Positions 1 through 9,082 of a DNA stretch of 64,000 nucleotides are shown piece after piece. The notes beneath the pieces are model-generated. The model worked only from the letters and a program-made list of their open reading frames with translations. It was not told the origin of the DNA and did no database searches. The translations under genes were made by a program, and so were the position numbers. Every line of letters begins with the position of its first letter. The first letter of the stretch is position 1. Source of the DNA: Lacibacter sp. H375 (GTDB lineage: Bacteria; Bacteroidota; Bacteroidia; Chitinophagales; Chitinophagaceae); assembly GCF_037892425.1 (NCBI RefSeq), contig NZ_JBBKTT010000001.1, positions 1,798,001 through 1,862,000 of the forward strand, given 5' to 3'.

Positions 1-738
1 ATAATTCCACTTTCAGAAGGTAGTTTCACAGTTGATGGTTCCAAGAAATTTGTTCCTTTTGATCCCGAAAAAGATAATATAAAAGATCGCCCGGCAGGTA
101 GTTTACTGGTTGAAGTGCAGCCATTTGTTGTTATTACCGAGAAGGATATTTTGTTACTTGATACAGGCTTAGGTTTTACAATGCCCGATGGCACATTGCA
201 GATACATCATAACCTGATGCAGGCAGGCATCAATCCAATGGAAGTAACAAAAGTGTTGATGAGTCATTTGCATAGAGATCATGCAGGTGGTGTGAGTAAA
301 GAAGATGCCGTATTGCAACAACGCTTTATCAGTTTTCCAAACGCAACATACATCGTCAATAAACAGGAACTTGAAATTGCTGTGAGCAAATTATCAAAGT
401 CGTATGCAATTGATGATGTAAGCATATTGCCAGAATCAGATCATTTGCAGCTTGTAGAAAGCTCAGGCGTGATCGATGATTATATTCATTACGAATGGAC
501 AGGTGGGCATAGTCCATGGCACCAGGCATTCTGGATAAAAGAAAATAACGAAACCGTTTTCTTTGGTGGTGATGTTGCACCACAATTGTTCCAGATGAAA
601 ACAAAGTTTGTTACGAAATATGATTTTGATGGGAAGCTTGCTGCTGATCTTCGTGTGAAGTGGTGGGCGCAAGGACAGAAAGAAAACTGGAAGTTTTTAT
701 TCTACCATGATCTCAAAACACCGGTATTTAGTTTTTAA
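1..738 (+). CDS. MBL-fold metallo-hydrolase, 5' end outside window
   Basis: The reading frame is open from the first base of the window, so the N-terminus lies upstream and only about 245 residues are visible. The visible part carries the metallo-beta-lactamase superfamily zinc-binding motif HxHxDH (seen as SHLHRDHAGG), a later GGHSPWHQ segment with the next metal-ligand histidine, the aspartate region FFGGDVAP, and a final YHD histidine. These are the usual five metal-binding blocks in order. The superfamily covers lactonases, glyoxalase II and other hydrolases, and the substrate cannot be told from sequence. It ends at TAA 736-738 with no clear terminator of its own. The following 170 bases before the next terminator hold no gene that I can see. 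Confidence 0.85.
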   Translation: MIPLSEGSFTVDGSKKFVPFDPEKDNIKDRPAGSLLVEVQPFVVITEKDILLLDTGLGFTMPDGTLQIHHNLMQAGINPMEVTKVLMSHLHRDHAGGVSKEDAVLQQRFISFPNATYIVNKQELEIAVSKLSKSYAIDDVSILPESDHLQLVESSGVIDDYIHYEWTGGHSPWHQAFWIKENNETVFFGGDVAPQLFQMKTKFVTKYDFDGKLAADLRVKWWAQGQKENWKFLFYHDLKTPVFSF

Positions 739-913
739 TATGAGCTGTTTTTAAGGACACAACACACTCTATAAGCTTCATATATATTTTTCTTTAAAGT
801 CATCATTAAACCCATTGTTTTTGTAAAGTTGTCTGAAGTAAACTACTAGCTGAAGATGGCTTTCTTGTTTTTATTGGATGGCTGAAATGCAGTGCTGCAG
901 CGGGTTTCAGGGC

Positions 914-946
914 AAAAAAATAGGCCAACCCTGAAAAGAGTCGGCC
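914..946 (-). terminator. Terminator of the ECF sigma factor operon
   Basis: Read on the minus strand, GGCCGACTC pairs with GGGTTGGCC (positions 938-946 and 923-931; two G-U pairs) around a six-base loop and is followed by a run of seven T (914-920 as A on the plus strand). It lies 60 bases past the stop of the last gene of the minus-strand operon. Confidence 0.75.
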
Positions 947-1008
947 GTTGCTAACCTATGAAAAACACCTATTCGCAAATTTATAACATAAGAACCTAAA
1001 ATTCCAAA

Positions 1009-1434
1009 TTAATTTCTCTTTTGACGTTGCAACATTGGCTTGTTTGGGCGGTTCTTTAACTGATTCAATAACACTCCACGAAACTCACGTTCAGCCTGGA
1101 AAAATTTATTCATTCTGGGCTGTCCTATTACACCAACAAAACGATCACGATATTTTTTTCTGATGTCTAATATTCTTTGCTCATCATCAACCACATCTTT
1201 ATTCGGATTGTTTCGTTGTGTAAGCATTACCTGGTTTACATCACGTTTATACTCGTTATAAATAGGCCAGAATCGTTGCGCTTCATTTTCTGTTAAGTTG
1301 AGTTTCCGGCTAATGAATGCAACTTCAAGTGCTTTGATCTTTTCTTGTTGTTTAGGGTCTGGTTGTTCATCCTGTGCAAATGCAAAGCCAGTAATTCCTA
1401 ATGCAAGAACCAACATCATCATTATCTTTTTCAT
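1009..1434 (-). CDS. Small secreted protein of a sigma factor operon (Spy/CpxP-like)
   Basis: This 141-residue protein starts with a clear signal peptide (residues 1-20, ending AFA|QDE) and is otherwise charged and helical. Residues 47-62 contain an LTENEAQRFWPIYNEY segment, a block typical of small Bacteroidota periplasmic proteins annotated as sensors of ECF-type sigma factors and distantly resembling the LTxxQ repeat of Spy/CpxP. It is the last gene of a three-gene minus-strand operon, 20 bases after the membrane protein gene and followed by a terminator at 914-946. The context suggests a role in the envelope stress response controlled by the sigma factor. That role is inferred from family and position; no ligand is known. 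Confidence 0.7.
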   Translation of the reverse strand: MKKIMMMLVLALGITGFAFAQDEQPDPKQQEKIKALEVAFISRKLNLTENEAQRFWPIYNEYKRDVNQVMLTQRNNPNKDVVDDEQRILDIRKKYRDRFVGVIGQPRMNKFFQAEREFRGVLLNQLKNRPNKPMLQRQKRN

Positions 1435-1454
1435 TATACTATCCTCCGGGTGTT

Positions 1455-2225
1455 TTAATTTATTTGTGTGTTAGTAGTGGTTGTTGTTTTTTCGAGTTCT
1501 TTCATAAATGATTCAAGAAACTCGTCATCCATATAATCTGTTTCTTCAGGCAACTTACTGTGATCAATTGATTCGTTGATCTTCTCTACATCTTTTGTGT
1601 CAGCATTCATTTGAAGGTAACTCACAATTGCATCATCACTCAAACCTGCTAATTCGTTGTTGAATTGTTTTTGAGTTTTTATATGCTCAACCTGTGCAAT
1701 GTCAGAAGCAATTGCACTTGATTGTTGTTTCAGCAAAAGGTTTATTCCAAATGCAATCATGGTAAACACAACTGCAGCGGCTGCATAACGGATGATCAGT
1801 TTGCGACTGAAAATAGAAACCACTTTTGTTTCTTCTTTCAACTGCTTGTTTACAGCTTCCTCAAAACCATCGAAGTAGCCAGCTGGCACTTCATATACAT
1901 TCTGTTTGCTGATGCCAGCAAGTAAAGGAGATAATGAAGCCAACTCTTCCCTTGCTGATTGCTCTGGTTGAGCTTTTACTTTATCAAGAATACTTTCAGA
2001 CAATGTATCAAAATAACCCGCTGGAACATCCTGTGGCATTTGTTTGCCCGCCACCTGCAAGAGTGAGTTTTCCTCCTGCCCACCAGCTGCAATTCTCGCC
2101 ATGATCACCGAGCTGAGTGTTTCGAAATAAACCTCCGGCACTTGGTAAGGCACCGTGGGGTTGATCTGCGCCACAACCACACTGATCTGTTCTAATTCAT
2201 TTAATATGTCTTTATTCCTTGTCAT
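1455..2225 (-). CDS. Single-span membrane protein with three VPxGYF repeats, putative anti-sigma factor
   Basis: The 256-residue product has one membrane helix at about residues 143-165. The N-terminal, presumably cytoplasmic, part holds three copies of a short motif: VPEVYF (29-34), VPAGYF (67-72) and VPAGYF (113-118), each followed by an amphipathic stretch. The C-terminal part is acidic and ends with a run of threonines. It sits 36 bases downstream of an ECF sigma factor gene, where an anti-sigma factor is expected, and one membrane span with a cytoplasmic N-terminus fits that role. I see no zinc-binding HxxxCxxC motif of the ZAS type. The anti-sigma assignment is therefore contextual; the VPxGYF units are the likely sigma-contacting or protein-contacting elements. 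Confidence 0.6.
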   Translation of the reverse strand: MTRNKDILNELEQISVVVAQINPTVPYQVPEVYFETLSSVIMARIAAGGQEENSLLQVAGKQMPQDVPAGYFDTLSESILDKVKAQPEQSAREELASLSPLLAGISKQNVYEVPAGYFDGFEEAVNKQLKEETKVVSIFSRKLIIRYAAAAVVFTMIAFGINLLLKQQSSAIASDIAQVEHIKTQKQFNNELAGLSDDAIVSYLQMNADTKDVEKINESIDHSKLPEETDYMDDEFLESFMKELEKTTTTTNTQIN

Positions 2226-2261
2226 TTTCTGTTTCTATAGATGTTTTTAAGCGCTCTTCGT

Positions 2262-2810
2262 TTAACGGTTGAGGATAAAATCCTCGATTTTTTTTACTGC
2301 GTGATGATAGCTGGCCTTGAGGGCACCTTCGCTTGTTTCCAGCACCCGGCTCATTTCTTCATAAGGCATCTCATCGTAGTACCTGAGAGCGAACACAGCC
2401 CGTTGCTTTTCAGGGAGTTGCTGAATAGCCAGTTGCAGTTTCCATTCAAGCCTGTTGGCATCAAAATGCTTGTCGGCTTTAATGGTATTGCTTAAACCCG
2501 CTTCAACCTGATCCATCGATACGGCTGTTCTTTTTTTCCGCTGCTCGAGAAAGGTTAAACTTTCGTTGGTGGCAATTCGGTAGAGCCAGGTGTAGAGTTG
2601 GGCATCCTCCCGGAAATTTTCCAACCCGTTCCAAACCTTGATGAACATGTTTTGCAGCACATCGTTTGCATCTTCATGCTCTACCACCATGCGGCGGATA
2701 TGCCAATAAAGCTTTTCCTGGTATTTTTTGATAAGACGGGTAAAAGCCCGCTCCTTTGTGGCAGGGTCATGGAACTGCAGCAGTAATTCCTTGTCGTCTG
2801 GTTGCGTCAT
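2262..2810 (-). CDS. ECF-type RNA polymerase sigma factor
   Basis: This 182-residue protein has the two-domain layout of ECF sigma factors. Sigma region 2 spans about residues 28-95 and includes EHEDANDVLQNMFIKVW, which helps bind core polymerase and the -10 element. Sigma region 4 spans about 127-178, with LPEKQRAVFALRYYDEMPYE and a following helix-turn-helix. The start ATG at 2810 gives the usual family length. It is the first gene of the operon that continues with the VPxGYF membrane protein and the small secreted protein. It probably controls its own operon in response to an envelope signal. The S9 peptidase gene starts divergently about 210 bases away and could be a target, but nothing in the sequence proves that. 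Confidence 0.9.
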   Translation of the reverse strand: MTQPDDKELLLQFHDPATKERAFTRLIKKYQEKLYWHIRRMVVEHEDANDVLQNMFIKVWNGLENFREDAQLYTWLYRIATNESLTFLEQRKKRTAVSMDQVEAGLSNTIKADKHFDANRLEWKLQLAIQQLPEKQRAVFALRYYDEMPYEEMSRVLETSEGALKASYHHAVKKIEDFILNR

Positions 2811-3018
2811 TGTTGAATAGAGGTTTTCTGGTTTGGATCTTTCTATTAGTTCGTAAAAATAGAAAAAGCCATTGGTAAGATGACTTTTGAAGGGAAAAGT
2901 TTAATGCAGGAAGCTAAGAGATTTCGGATTTGGGTTGTCACTACAAGACTCAGGCGCATTACTTCAAAAAACTTACTTTGCAGCCAATATTTTGCCTCAA
3001 CAGTTTAAAAGTGTAAAC

Positions 3019-4932
3019 ATGAAAAAATCAATTGCATTTGTCGCTTTTCTAGCTTTCACACTCAATAGTTTTTCACAAACTCAGATGACACCTGAACTGC
3101 TCTGGAGTTTGGGAAGGGTAACCGGTCTTGGTATTTCAAAAGACAAACAATGGGTACTGTATAGTGTGAGCACACCTGATATCAATGAAAATAAAAGCAA
3201 ACGAAAAGTTTTCGCAGTTCCGATAAATGGAGGCGCAGCGGTTGTAATAGACAAGCCGGACAGTTTGCTTGCCAATGATCGGGTGTCACCAGATGGCAAA
3301 TACATTATCAGCGCTGTTGATGTAAAACTGAAAAAGGTCGATGGAAAAGAGTTCTACCCCGAACTATCGAAATCAAATGTGCAGATTTACGATCAACTCA
3401 ATTATCGCCATTGGGACACTTGGGAAGATGGTGCGTTTTCACACGTGTTTGTAGCACCAGTAAAAGATGGCAAAGCTGGTGAAGCAAAAGATATTATGCC
3501 GGGCGAATTGTATGATTGTCCGCAAAAACCTTTTGGTGGTGATGAAGATTTTATCTGGAGCCCCGATAGTAAAAAGATCATTTATGTAACCAAAAAGAAA
3601 TACGGTACCGCTTATGCAGTAAGTACGAATACCGATCTGTATGAATACAACATTGAAACCGGGCAAACAAAAAACCTGACTACTGGAATGATGGGTTATG
3701 ATATTAATCCTGCCTATAACCAAAAAGGGGATTTGGCCTGGCTTAGTATGAAACGTGATGGTTTCGAATCCGACAAACAAGATATTATTGTAAGCAATGG
3801 CATCAGTAAACAGAATCTTACTGCGGCAAGAGACAATATTCATGTGGAAGGTTTTAAATGGAGCGAAGACAATAAAACAATTTTCTTTTGGGCTCCCATT
3901 AATGGCACTTTGCAATTGTTTGAAGTAAACTACCCCGGCTTAACAAAAATGGCACCGGTGGTAAGACAAATAACGAAAGGTGATTTTGATATATCAGGAA
4001 TTGTAGGACAGTCAGGTAATACATTGATCGTTTCACGTACCGATATGAATCATGCAACAGAATTATATAGCGTGAACCGGACCAACGGAGAAATGAAACA
4101 ACTCACACATGTGAATGATGCCACATATGCCAGTATCGGCATGAGTAAAACAGAACGACGTTTTGTAAAAACGACTGATGGAAAAGATATGTTGGTGTGG
4201 GTGATCTATCCTCCCGGGTTTGATCCAAACAAAAAATATCCTGTATTGCTTTATTGCCAGGGTGGACCACAATCGCCACTTACGCAATTTTATTCTTTCC
4301 GCTGGAACTTCCAGTTAATGGCAGCGAATGGATATATTATTGTTGCACCAAACCGTAGAGGCATGCCGGGCCATGGTACTAAGTGGAATGAACAGATCAG
4401 CAAAGATCATGGTGGGCAGGCAATGAGAGATTATCTATCGGCCATTGACAATGTGAGCAAAGAAAAATTTGCTGACAAAAACAGGTTGGGTTGTGTTGGT
4501 CCCAGCTATGGTGGTTATTCAGTGTATATGTTAGCGGGCATGCATAACAATCGATTCAAATCATTTATTTCTCATGATGGGATATTTGATTTCCGAAGTA
4601 TGTATGGCACCACCGAAGAATTGTGGTTTGTAGATTGGGATTATGGCGGAGCTTATTGGGACACAAAAAATGCTGCCGCACAAAAATCATATCAGCAATT
4701 CTCGCCTTCAAATTTTGTAGGCAAATGGAATACGCCAATGCTTATTTTCCAGGGCGGTAAAGATTATCGTGTACCAACAGGCCAGGCTTTGCAGGCTTTC
4801 CAGGCATTGCAGTTAAAAGGAATAAAAAGCAGGCTGGTCTATTTGCCAGATGAAAACCATTGGGTGTTGAGTGCACAAAATGCACAGGTTTGGCAACGGG
4901 AATTTTTCAAATGGTTGAAAGAGACGTTGTGA
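3019..4932 (+). CDS. Secreted S9 family peptidase (prolyl oligopeptidase type)
   Basis: The frame is open from further upstream, but ATG 3019 begins a proper signal peptide (MKKSIAFVAFLAF, cleavage after NSFSQ) and gives 637 residues, so I use it. The N-terminal half is a WD40-like/beta-propeller region (for example the repeated SPDGKYI and SPDSKKI blocks), and the C-terminal half is an alpha/beta hydrolase. Catalytic residues can be placed: Ser496 in GPSYGGYS, Asp582 in GGKDYRVP and His614 in ENHWV. The family (dipeptidyl/acylaminoacyl peptidases) removes short N-terminal peptides from oligopeptides, here probably in the periplasm. A likely -7 element TTACTTTG lies at 2973-2980. It stands alone, convergent with the AraC gene. 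Confidence 0.9.
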   Translation: MKKSIAFVAFLAFTLNSFSQTQMTPELLWSLGRVTGLGISKDKQWVLYSVSTPDINENKSKRKVFAVPINGGAAVVIDKPDSLLANDRVSPDGKYIISAVDVKLKKVDGKEFYPELSKSNVQIYDQLNYRHWDTWEDGAFSHVFVAPVKDGKAGEAKDIMPGELYDCPQKPFGGDEDFIWSPDSKKIIYVTKKKYGTAYAVSTNTDLYEYNIETGQTKNLTTGMMGYDINPAYNQKGDLAWLSMKRDGFESDKQDIIVSNGISKQNLTAARDNIHVEGFKWSEDNKTIFFWAPINGTLQLFEVNYPGLTKMAPVVRQITKGDFDISGIVGQSGNTLIVSRTDMNHATELYSVNRTNGEMKQLTHVNDATYASIGMSKTERRFVKTTDGKDMLVWVIYPPGFDPNKKYPVLLYCQGGPQSPLTQFYSFRWNFQLMAANGYIIVAPNRRGMPGHGTKWNEQISKDHGGQAMRDYLSAIDNVSKEKFADKNRLGCVGPSYGGYSVYMLAGMHNNRFKSFISHDGIFDFRSMYGTTEELWFVDWDYGGAYWDTKNAAAQKSYQQFSPSNFVGKWNTPMLIFQGGKDYRVPTGQALQAFQALQLKGIKSRLVYLPDENHWVLSAQNAQVWQREFFKWLKETL

Positions 4933-4946
4933 AAAACAATCAATGA

Positions 4947-5924
4947 CTATTTACATCCCGGACTATAACCAAACATTTTTTTAAATGCATAAGAAAAACT
5001 GCTAAGATTATTGTAACCGATGTGGTAGGCTACATCGGTTACATTCATTGTTCGCTCAGTCAGTAATTGTTTTGCTTCCTGCATACGCAACCGATGAATG
5101 TCTCCAAACACAGTGGATTGAAAGAAGTGCTTATATCCTTTCTTAAGTTTATACTCATTCAAACCAAAGCGATGAGTAATAGCTTTCAAACTTAATTCTT
5201 CGAGATACGAGCCAGCAATATATTCCTTCACAGCATAGAGCTTTTCTTTATCGGCCGCCGACCAGCATTCTTTTGTATTGTTTCCCTGAAATAAATTCAC
5301 CTGCTCCATTTGCAGTACGAACAGTTCGAGCAATTTACTTTCAGTAAAAATGTAGCGTGTAATGCCAGTAAAAGGACATTGACGGATGGCTTGTATTATT
5401 TCAGCGATACGTTGTTGCCAATAGAAAGCATCCGATGCTCCAAGAAAATTAGTTTTCTTTTCAAGGTGTTTGCAAAAATTGGCGAGTGCGCCACCAGGTT
5501 CGTGTTCAACAAGACTGTTTAAATATTCAGGATGATAAGTAATGGTACAGGCATGAAACGTTGGTGAATGAATAATATGCGTACCTGAAAATGTTGTGTT
5601 GTACTGAATGTTGTGTTGTTGTTTGCCAAAATACAAAGGTTCACGCATGTTGGTGAAACGTGACTCCACATCCCCCTGTATTACAAATACCGATTCAGTT
5701 GATTCTTTCGGCACTGCATCATACAAGCTAAAAGACTGTTCGGCTTCCATATACAATTCTGTGAACAACATGTCTGGCGTATTGATAGCACTCAGCTTAC
5801 CGTTTGCCAGGCCTTGTTCTTTAAACTGTGCAGTGAAATGTGTATAGCGTTCACTGCTGTAGATCAACTCTTGTTCTGTTGATCCAAAGTACTGGTCCCA
5901 TTGAGCCAGATCAAGTTTATCCAT
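4947..5924 (-). CDS. AraC family transcriptional regulator
   Basis: This is a 325-residue regulator whose last ~100 residues form the double helix-turn-helix of AraC/XylS proteins. They include LSLKAITHRFGLNEYKLKKG and, near the end, VTDVAYHIGYNNLSSFSYAF followed by FGYSP, the family signature. The N-terminal ~220 residues are a ligand-sensing region without a domain I can name; its FSGTHIIHS stretch suggests a cupin-like fold. It is divergent from the cupin-domain membrane protein gene with an 81-base shared promoter region, the usual arrangement for a local regulator and its target. The effector is unknown. Confidence 0.88.
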   Translation of the reverse strand: MDKLDLAQWDQYFGSTEQELIYSSERYTHFTAQFKEQGLANGKLSAINTPDMLFTELYMEAEQSFSLYDAVPKESTESVFVIQGDVESRFTNMREPLYFGKQQHNIQYNTTFSGTHIIHSPTFHACTITYHPEYLNSLVEHEPGGALANFCKHLEKKTNFLGASDAFYWQQRIAEIIQAIRQCPFTGITRYIFTESKLLELFVLQMEQVNLFQGNNTKECWSAADKEKLYAVKEYIAGSYLEELSLKAITHRFGLNEYKLKKGYKHFFQSTVFGDIHRLRMQEAKQLLTERTMNVTDVAYHIGYNNLSSFSYAFKKMFGYSPGCK

Positions 5925-6005
5925 TTGTCGAAAATTTTAATCCGTTTATCTAAATGATAACGGTCTCTTCATGATTCAACTTTGCTGTATTAAAATAAAA
6001 GCAAA

Positions 6006-6800
6006 ATGAAAAACATTTCTAAAACAGCAGTACGTACTGAGGGAAATACTGCATCAATTGTAAAAAAAGGCAAATGGAAACAAACACTGATATACCTGTT
6101 TTACCCGGTGGGAGTTGTACGCATCTGGCGTAGTAAAGCAAAAATTTGGGTGAAGCTGATGTACAGCATCTTTGTGTTGCCTGTGTTTCTATTAATTGCT
6201 GTATACAGCAGCATTGTATTATTTGGAGCCTTCCTGCCAAAACTTGATCGTACTGTTGGTAATCGCACAGATAAAACCATTGTAAACAAAGAAGGTAATT
6301 ACTCAGCCACTTTTGTAAAAACGGGAACAGAAACAAACAATGCATACGAACTGGTGCAGGTTGAACTTGAACCAAACGGTGGTAACGACTGGCACTATCA
6401 CACAAGTTTTGTTGAAGAGTTTACGGTGATAGATGGTAAAATAAGAATTGGCAAAAATGGTGACGAAGTAATGCTTGATAAAGGACAAACAACATCAGCA
6501 AATAAAACAGATATGCATTATTTCAAAAATGCATTAGATAAAAAATCTGTGTTGCTGGTAAAAGTTACACCAGCCGCCGGGTTAGAAAAAACATTGCGTG
6601 TAGCATACGGATTGATCAATGATGGTTTGCTGAAAAATGATATGACAGAAAATCCCTGGCATATGTGTCTGCTGCTTGGCTATAGCGAATCCTATCTGCA
6701 GGGAATGCCCGGCTGGTTCCAGGAACCGTTGATCAGTGCATTAGCGAAAATTGCGCAATGGAAAGGTGAAGACAAAGAGCTGACTAAGTATTACATGTAA
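6006..6800 (+). CDS. Membrane-anchored cupin-domain protein
   Basis: The 264-residue product has a short cytoplasmic N-terminus, a hydrophobic region at about residues 28-72 that can form one or two membrane spans, and a cupin beta-barrel from about 95 to 200. Cupin motif 1 is visible as WHYHTSFVEEFTVIDG, with two histidines and a glutamate that usually bind a metal. The C-terminal ~60 residues are helical. No enzyme class can be assigned. Transcription is divergent from the AraC-type regulator, which probably controls it; a near-consensus -7 element (CAACTTTG) lies at 977-984 of that block, 5977-5984. It is followed by a bidirectional terminator at 6820-6839. Confidence 0.75.
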   Translation: MKNISKTAVRTEGNTASIVKKGKWKQTLIYLFYPVGVVRIWRSKAKIWVKLMYSIFVLPVFLLIAVYSSIVLFGAFLPKLDRTVGNRTDKTIVNKEGNYSATFVKTGTETNNAYELVQVELEPNGGNDWHYHTSFVEEFTVIDGKIRIGKNGDEVMLDKGQTTSANKTDMHYFKNALDKKSVLLVKVTPAAGLEKTLRVAYGLINDGLLKNDMTENPWHMCLLLGYSESYLQGMPGWFQEPLISALAKIAQWKGEDKELTKYYM

Positions 6801-6819
6801 TTAGTGATAAAAAACAAAA

Positions 6820-6839
6820 CCCCGAGACTGCGGTCGGGG
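6820..6839. terminator. Bidirectional terminator, cupin gene / transketolase subunit
   Basis: CCCCGA (6820-6825) pairs with TCGGGG (6834-6839) around an eight-base loop. An A-rich run precedes it (AAAAACAAAA), which gives the T-rich tail on the minus strand. It lies between two convergent genes. Confidence 0.65.
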
Positions 6840-6865
6840 TTCATTATAATAAGCAAGTAGTTCTC

Positions 6866-7825
6866 TTATTTTCTGCTCAACACTTTTTCTGCAGCAGCAG
6901 CAATGTCTGCTACATCCAAACCATATTTTTTCAACAGATCAACCGGTTTGCCACTTTCACCAAATGTATCTTTTGTGCCGATCATTTCAATAGGAATAGG
7001 GAAGTGCTTCGCTGCAACCTGTGCAATACTATCGCCTAAACCACCAATGATGTTATGCTCTTCAGCAGTAACAGCGCATTTTGTTTTTTTGATAGAAGCT
7101 AATACTGCTTCTTCATCCAAAGGTTTAATGGTGTGTATGTTGATCACTTCAACTGAAATTCCTTTTTCCTGTAATTGTAACCCGGCTTGTATAGCATACC
7201 AAACCATATGGCCACAAGCAAAGATGGTAACATCAGTACCGTCGCTGAATTTTTGTGCTTTACCAATCACGAAATCACCTTCTGCAGGTGTGAAAATGGG
7301 CCATACCGGACGGCCGAAACGCAGGTAAACTGGTCCGTGGTGTTCAGCCACAGCCATTGTTGCCTGTTTTGTTTGATTATAATCGCATGGAACAATCACC
7401 GTCATGCCAGGTAACATTTTCATCATACCAATATCTTCTAAGATCTGGTGTGTGGCACCATCTTCTCCCAGCGTTAAACCGGCATGTGATGCACAGATCT
7501 TTACATTCTTATCGCTGTAAGCAACTGATTGACGGATCTGATCGTATACACGACCTGTACTGAAGTTGGCGAAGGTTGTTGTATAAGGAATTTTACCACC
7601 AATGGTTAAACCGGCTGCTATGCTGATCATGTTTGCTTCAGCAATACCCACTTGTATAAAACGCTCGGGAAATTCTTTAATAAAGGCCTGAAGTTTCATG
7701 GAACCCGCGAGATCGGCGGTTAATGCTACTACGTTTTCGTTCTTGCGTGCTGCTTCTAAAATACCATCGCCAAAACCGCTACGGGTATCTTTATTGCCGC
7801 TTACCTGGATATCCTGTAATGCCAT
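6866..7825 (-). CDS. Transketolase C-terminal subunit (split transketolase)
   Basis: The 319-residue protein corresponds to the pyrimidine-binding and C-terminal domains of transketolase. It begins at the DTRSGFGDGILEAARKN block and contains the conserved VGIAEANMISIAAGL segment with the glutamate that activates thiamine diphosphate, and later HAGLTLGEDGATHQ. Full transketolases are over 600 residues, so this is the second half of a two-gene enzyme, active in the non-oxidative pentose phosphate pathway as a heterodimer. The N-terminal (diphosphate-binding) subunit usually lies immediately upstream; here galE is the upstream minus-strand neighbour, so the partner must be elsewhere. A terminator at 7938-7976 separates the two genes, so this gene needs its own promoter in the 179-base gap. 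Confidence 0.85.
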   Translation of the reverse strand: MALQDIQVSGNKDTRSGFGDGILEAARKNENVVALTADLAGSMKLQAFIKEFPERFIQVGIAEANMISIAAGLTIGGKIPYTTTFANFSTGRVYDQIRQSVAYSDKNVKICASHAGLTLGEDGATHQILEDIGMMKMLPGMTVIVPCDYNQTKQATMAVAEHHGPVYLRFGRPVWPIFTPAEGDFVIGKAQKFSDGTDVTIFACGHMVWYAIQAGLQLQEKGISVEVINIHTIKPLDEEAVLASIKKTKCAVTAEEHNIIGGLGDSIAQVAAKHFPIPIEMIGTKDTFGESGKPVDLLKKYGLDVADIAAAAEKVLSRK

Positions 7826-7937
7826 TTGCAGAAGTTTAAATAAGACGTTTGTTATGTTTTATATGAGCAGGTGGAGGAAGGCTCCAGCCCCAATTTCGCT
7901 GCAAAGAAAAGGGAAAGTTTTGAGTTGAGCAGAAACA

Positions 7938-7976
7938 AAAAATCGCAGAACGAATGTGTGTCGGTCTGCGATTTTT
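7938..7976 (-). terminator. Terminator after galE
   Basis: A perfect 12-base stem: AAAAATCGCAGA (7938-7949) and TCTGCGATTTTT (7965-7976) with a 15-base loop. It lies 29 bases past the galE stop on the minus strand. Both sides are A/T-flanked, so it could act in either direction. Confidence 0.8.
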
Positions 7977-8004
7977 GTTGCAGCAACAAGCTGCATTTAT
8001 TGCA

Positions 8005-9060
8005 TTAATTCAGGATGCTGTTTTGACTTCCGTAAAGGCTTTCGTCTTTTTTGAGTTTCAGCTCCCATTGCCAGGCCGTATCCATCATTTGCTCAAGGCT
8101 ATACTCAGGGTTCCAGCCTAAACGGGTTCTTGCTTTATCATTGTTGGCATAAGTTGCCACCACATCACCTGCACGACGTGGACCTATTTTGTAATTAAGT
8201 TTTTGCCCGCTTACTTTTTCAAACATATTAATGGCTTCTAAAACTGTTACTCCATTACCAGTACCGAGATTAAACACCTCGCAACGGGTGAGATTTCTTT
8301 TTTCCACGAGGTAATCAATTGCCAGCGTGTGTGCATGTGCCAGATCGCACACGTGAATAAAATCACGTACACAAGAACCATCTCTTGTTGGATAATCGTT
8401 GCCAAACACCGTCATTTGCGGGAGTTTGCCAATGGCTGTTTGTGTAATTGCCGGCACAAGGTTCTGTGGCTTGCCCAAAGGTAATTCACCAATTATGCAA
8501 CTTGGGTGTGCACCAACCGGGTTGAAATAGCGCAGCAAAATAGCATTGGTTGAGAAACTTTTTACCGATTCACTGACGATCTGTTCACCCATTTGTTTGG
8601 TATAGCCATATGGACTTTCAGCAGGTTTGGGCGGAGTTTCTTCTGTTACAGGCACCACATCAGGATTACCATATACCGTGCAGGATGATGAGAATACAAA
8701 ATGCGGAATCTGAAACTCCTGTACACATTTCAACAGGTTGATGAGTGAAAGCAGATTGTTTTCAAAATACATCAGCGGACGTTCAACACTTTCACCTACT
8801 GCTTTGTAAGCGGCAAAATGAATAACACCAGTGATGTCTGGGTTTTCCTGCAATACAGCATATGTTTCATCGTAGTTACAGAGGTCAACTTTGTAGCTCT
8901 TTACTTTTTTGCCAAGAATTTTTTCGGCACCTTCCAGCAGCTTCGTGTTGGACCGTGAGTTGTTATCAACACAAACAACATCGTATCCGTTTTCAACAAG
9001 ATCAACAATGGTGTGTGCTCCTATATAACCACATCCGCCTGTAACTAAGATTTTTTCCAT
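8005..9060 (-). CDS. galE: UDP-glucose 4-epimerase
   Basis: This is a 351-residue extended short-chain dehydrogenase. The NAD-binding glycine motif GGCGYIGAHT is at residues 8-17. The SSSCTVYG segment (about 124-131) and Tyr151/Lys155 of SPYGYTKQ form the catalytic Ser/Tyr/Lys set. The C-terminal half has the family's RDFIHVCDLAHAH and NLGTGNG blocks. The enzyme interconverts UDP-glucose and UDP-galactose for surface polysaccharide or galactose metabolism. It is 22 bases downstream of rfbA in a minus-strand operon that supplies nucleotide sugars, and is followed by a strong terminator. Confidence 0.95.
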   Translation of the reverse strand: MEKILVTGGCGYIGAHTIVDLVENGYDVVCVDNNSRSNTKLLEGAEKILGKKVKSYKVDLCNYDETYAVLQENPDITGVIHFAAYKAVGESVERPLMYFENNLLSLINLLKCVQEFQIPHFVFSSSCTVYGNPDVVPVTEETPPKPAESPYGYTKQMGEQIVSESVKSFSTNAILLRYFNPVGAHPSCIIGELPLGKPQNLVPAITQTAIGKLPQMTVFGNDYPTRDGSCVRDFIHVCDLAHAHTLAIDYLVEKRNLTRCEVFNLGTGNGVTVLEAINMFEKVSGQKLNYKIGPRRAGDVVATYANNDKARTRLGWNPEYSLEQMMDTAWQWELKLKKDESLYGSQNSILN

Positions 9061-9082
9061 ATATAATTATTACTATGTTGTT

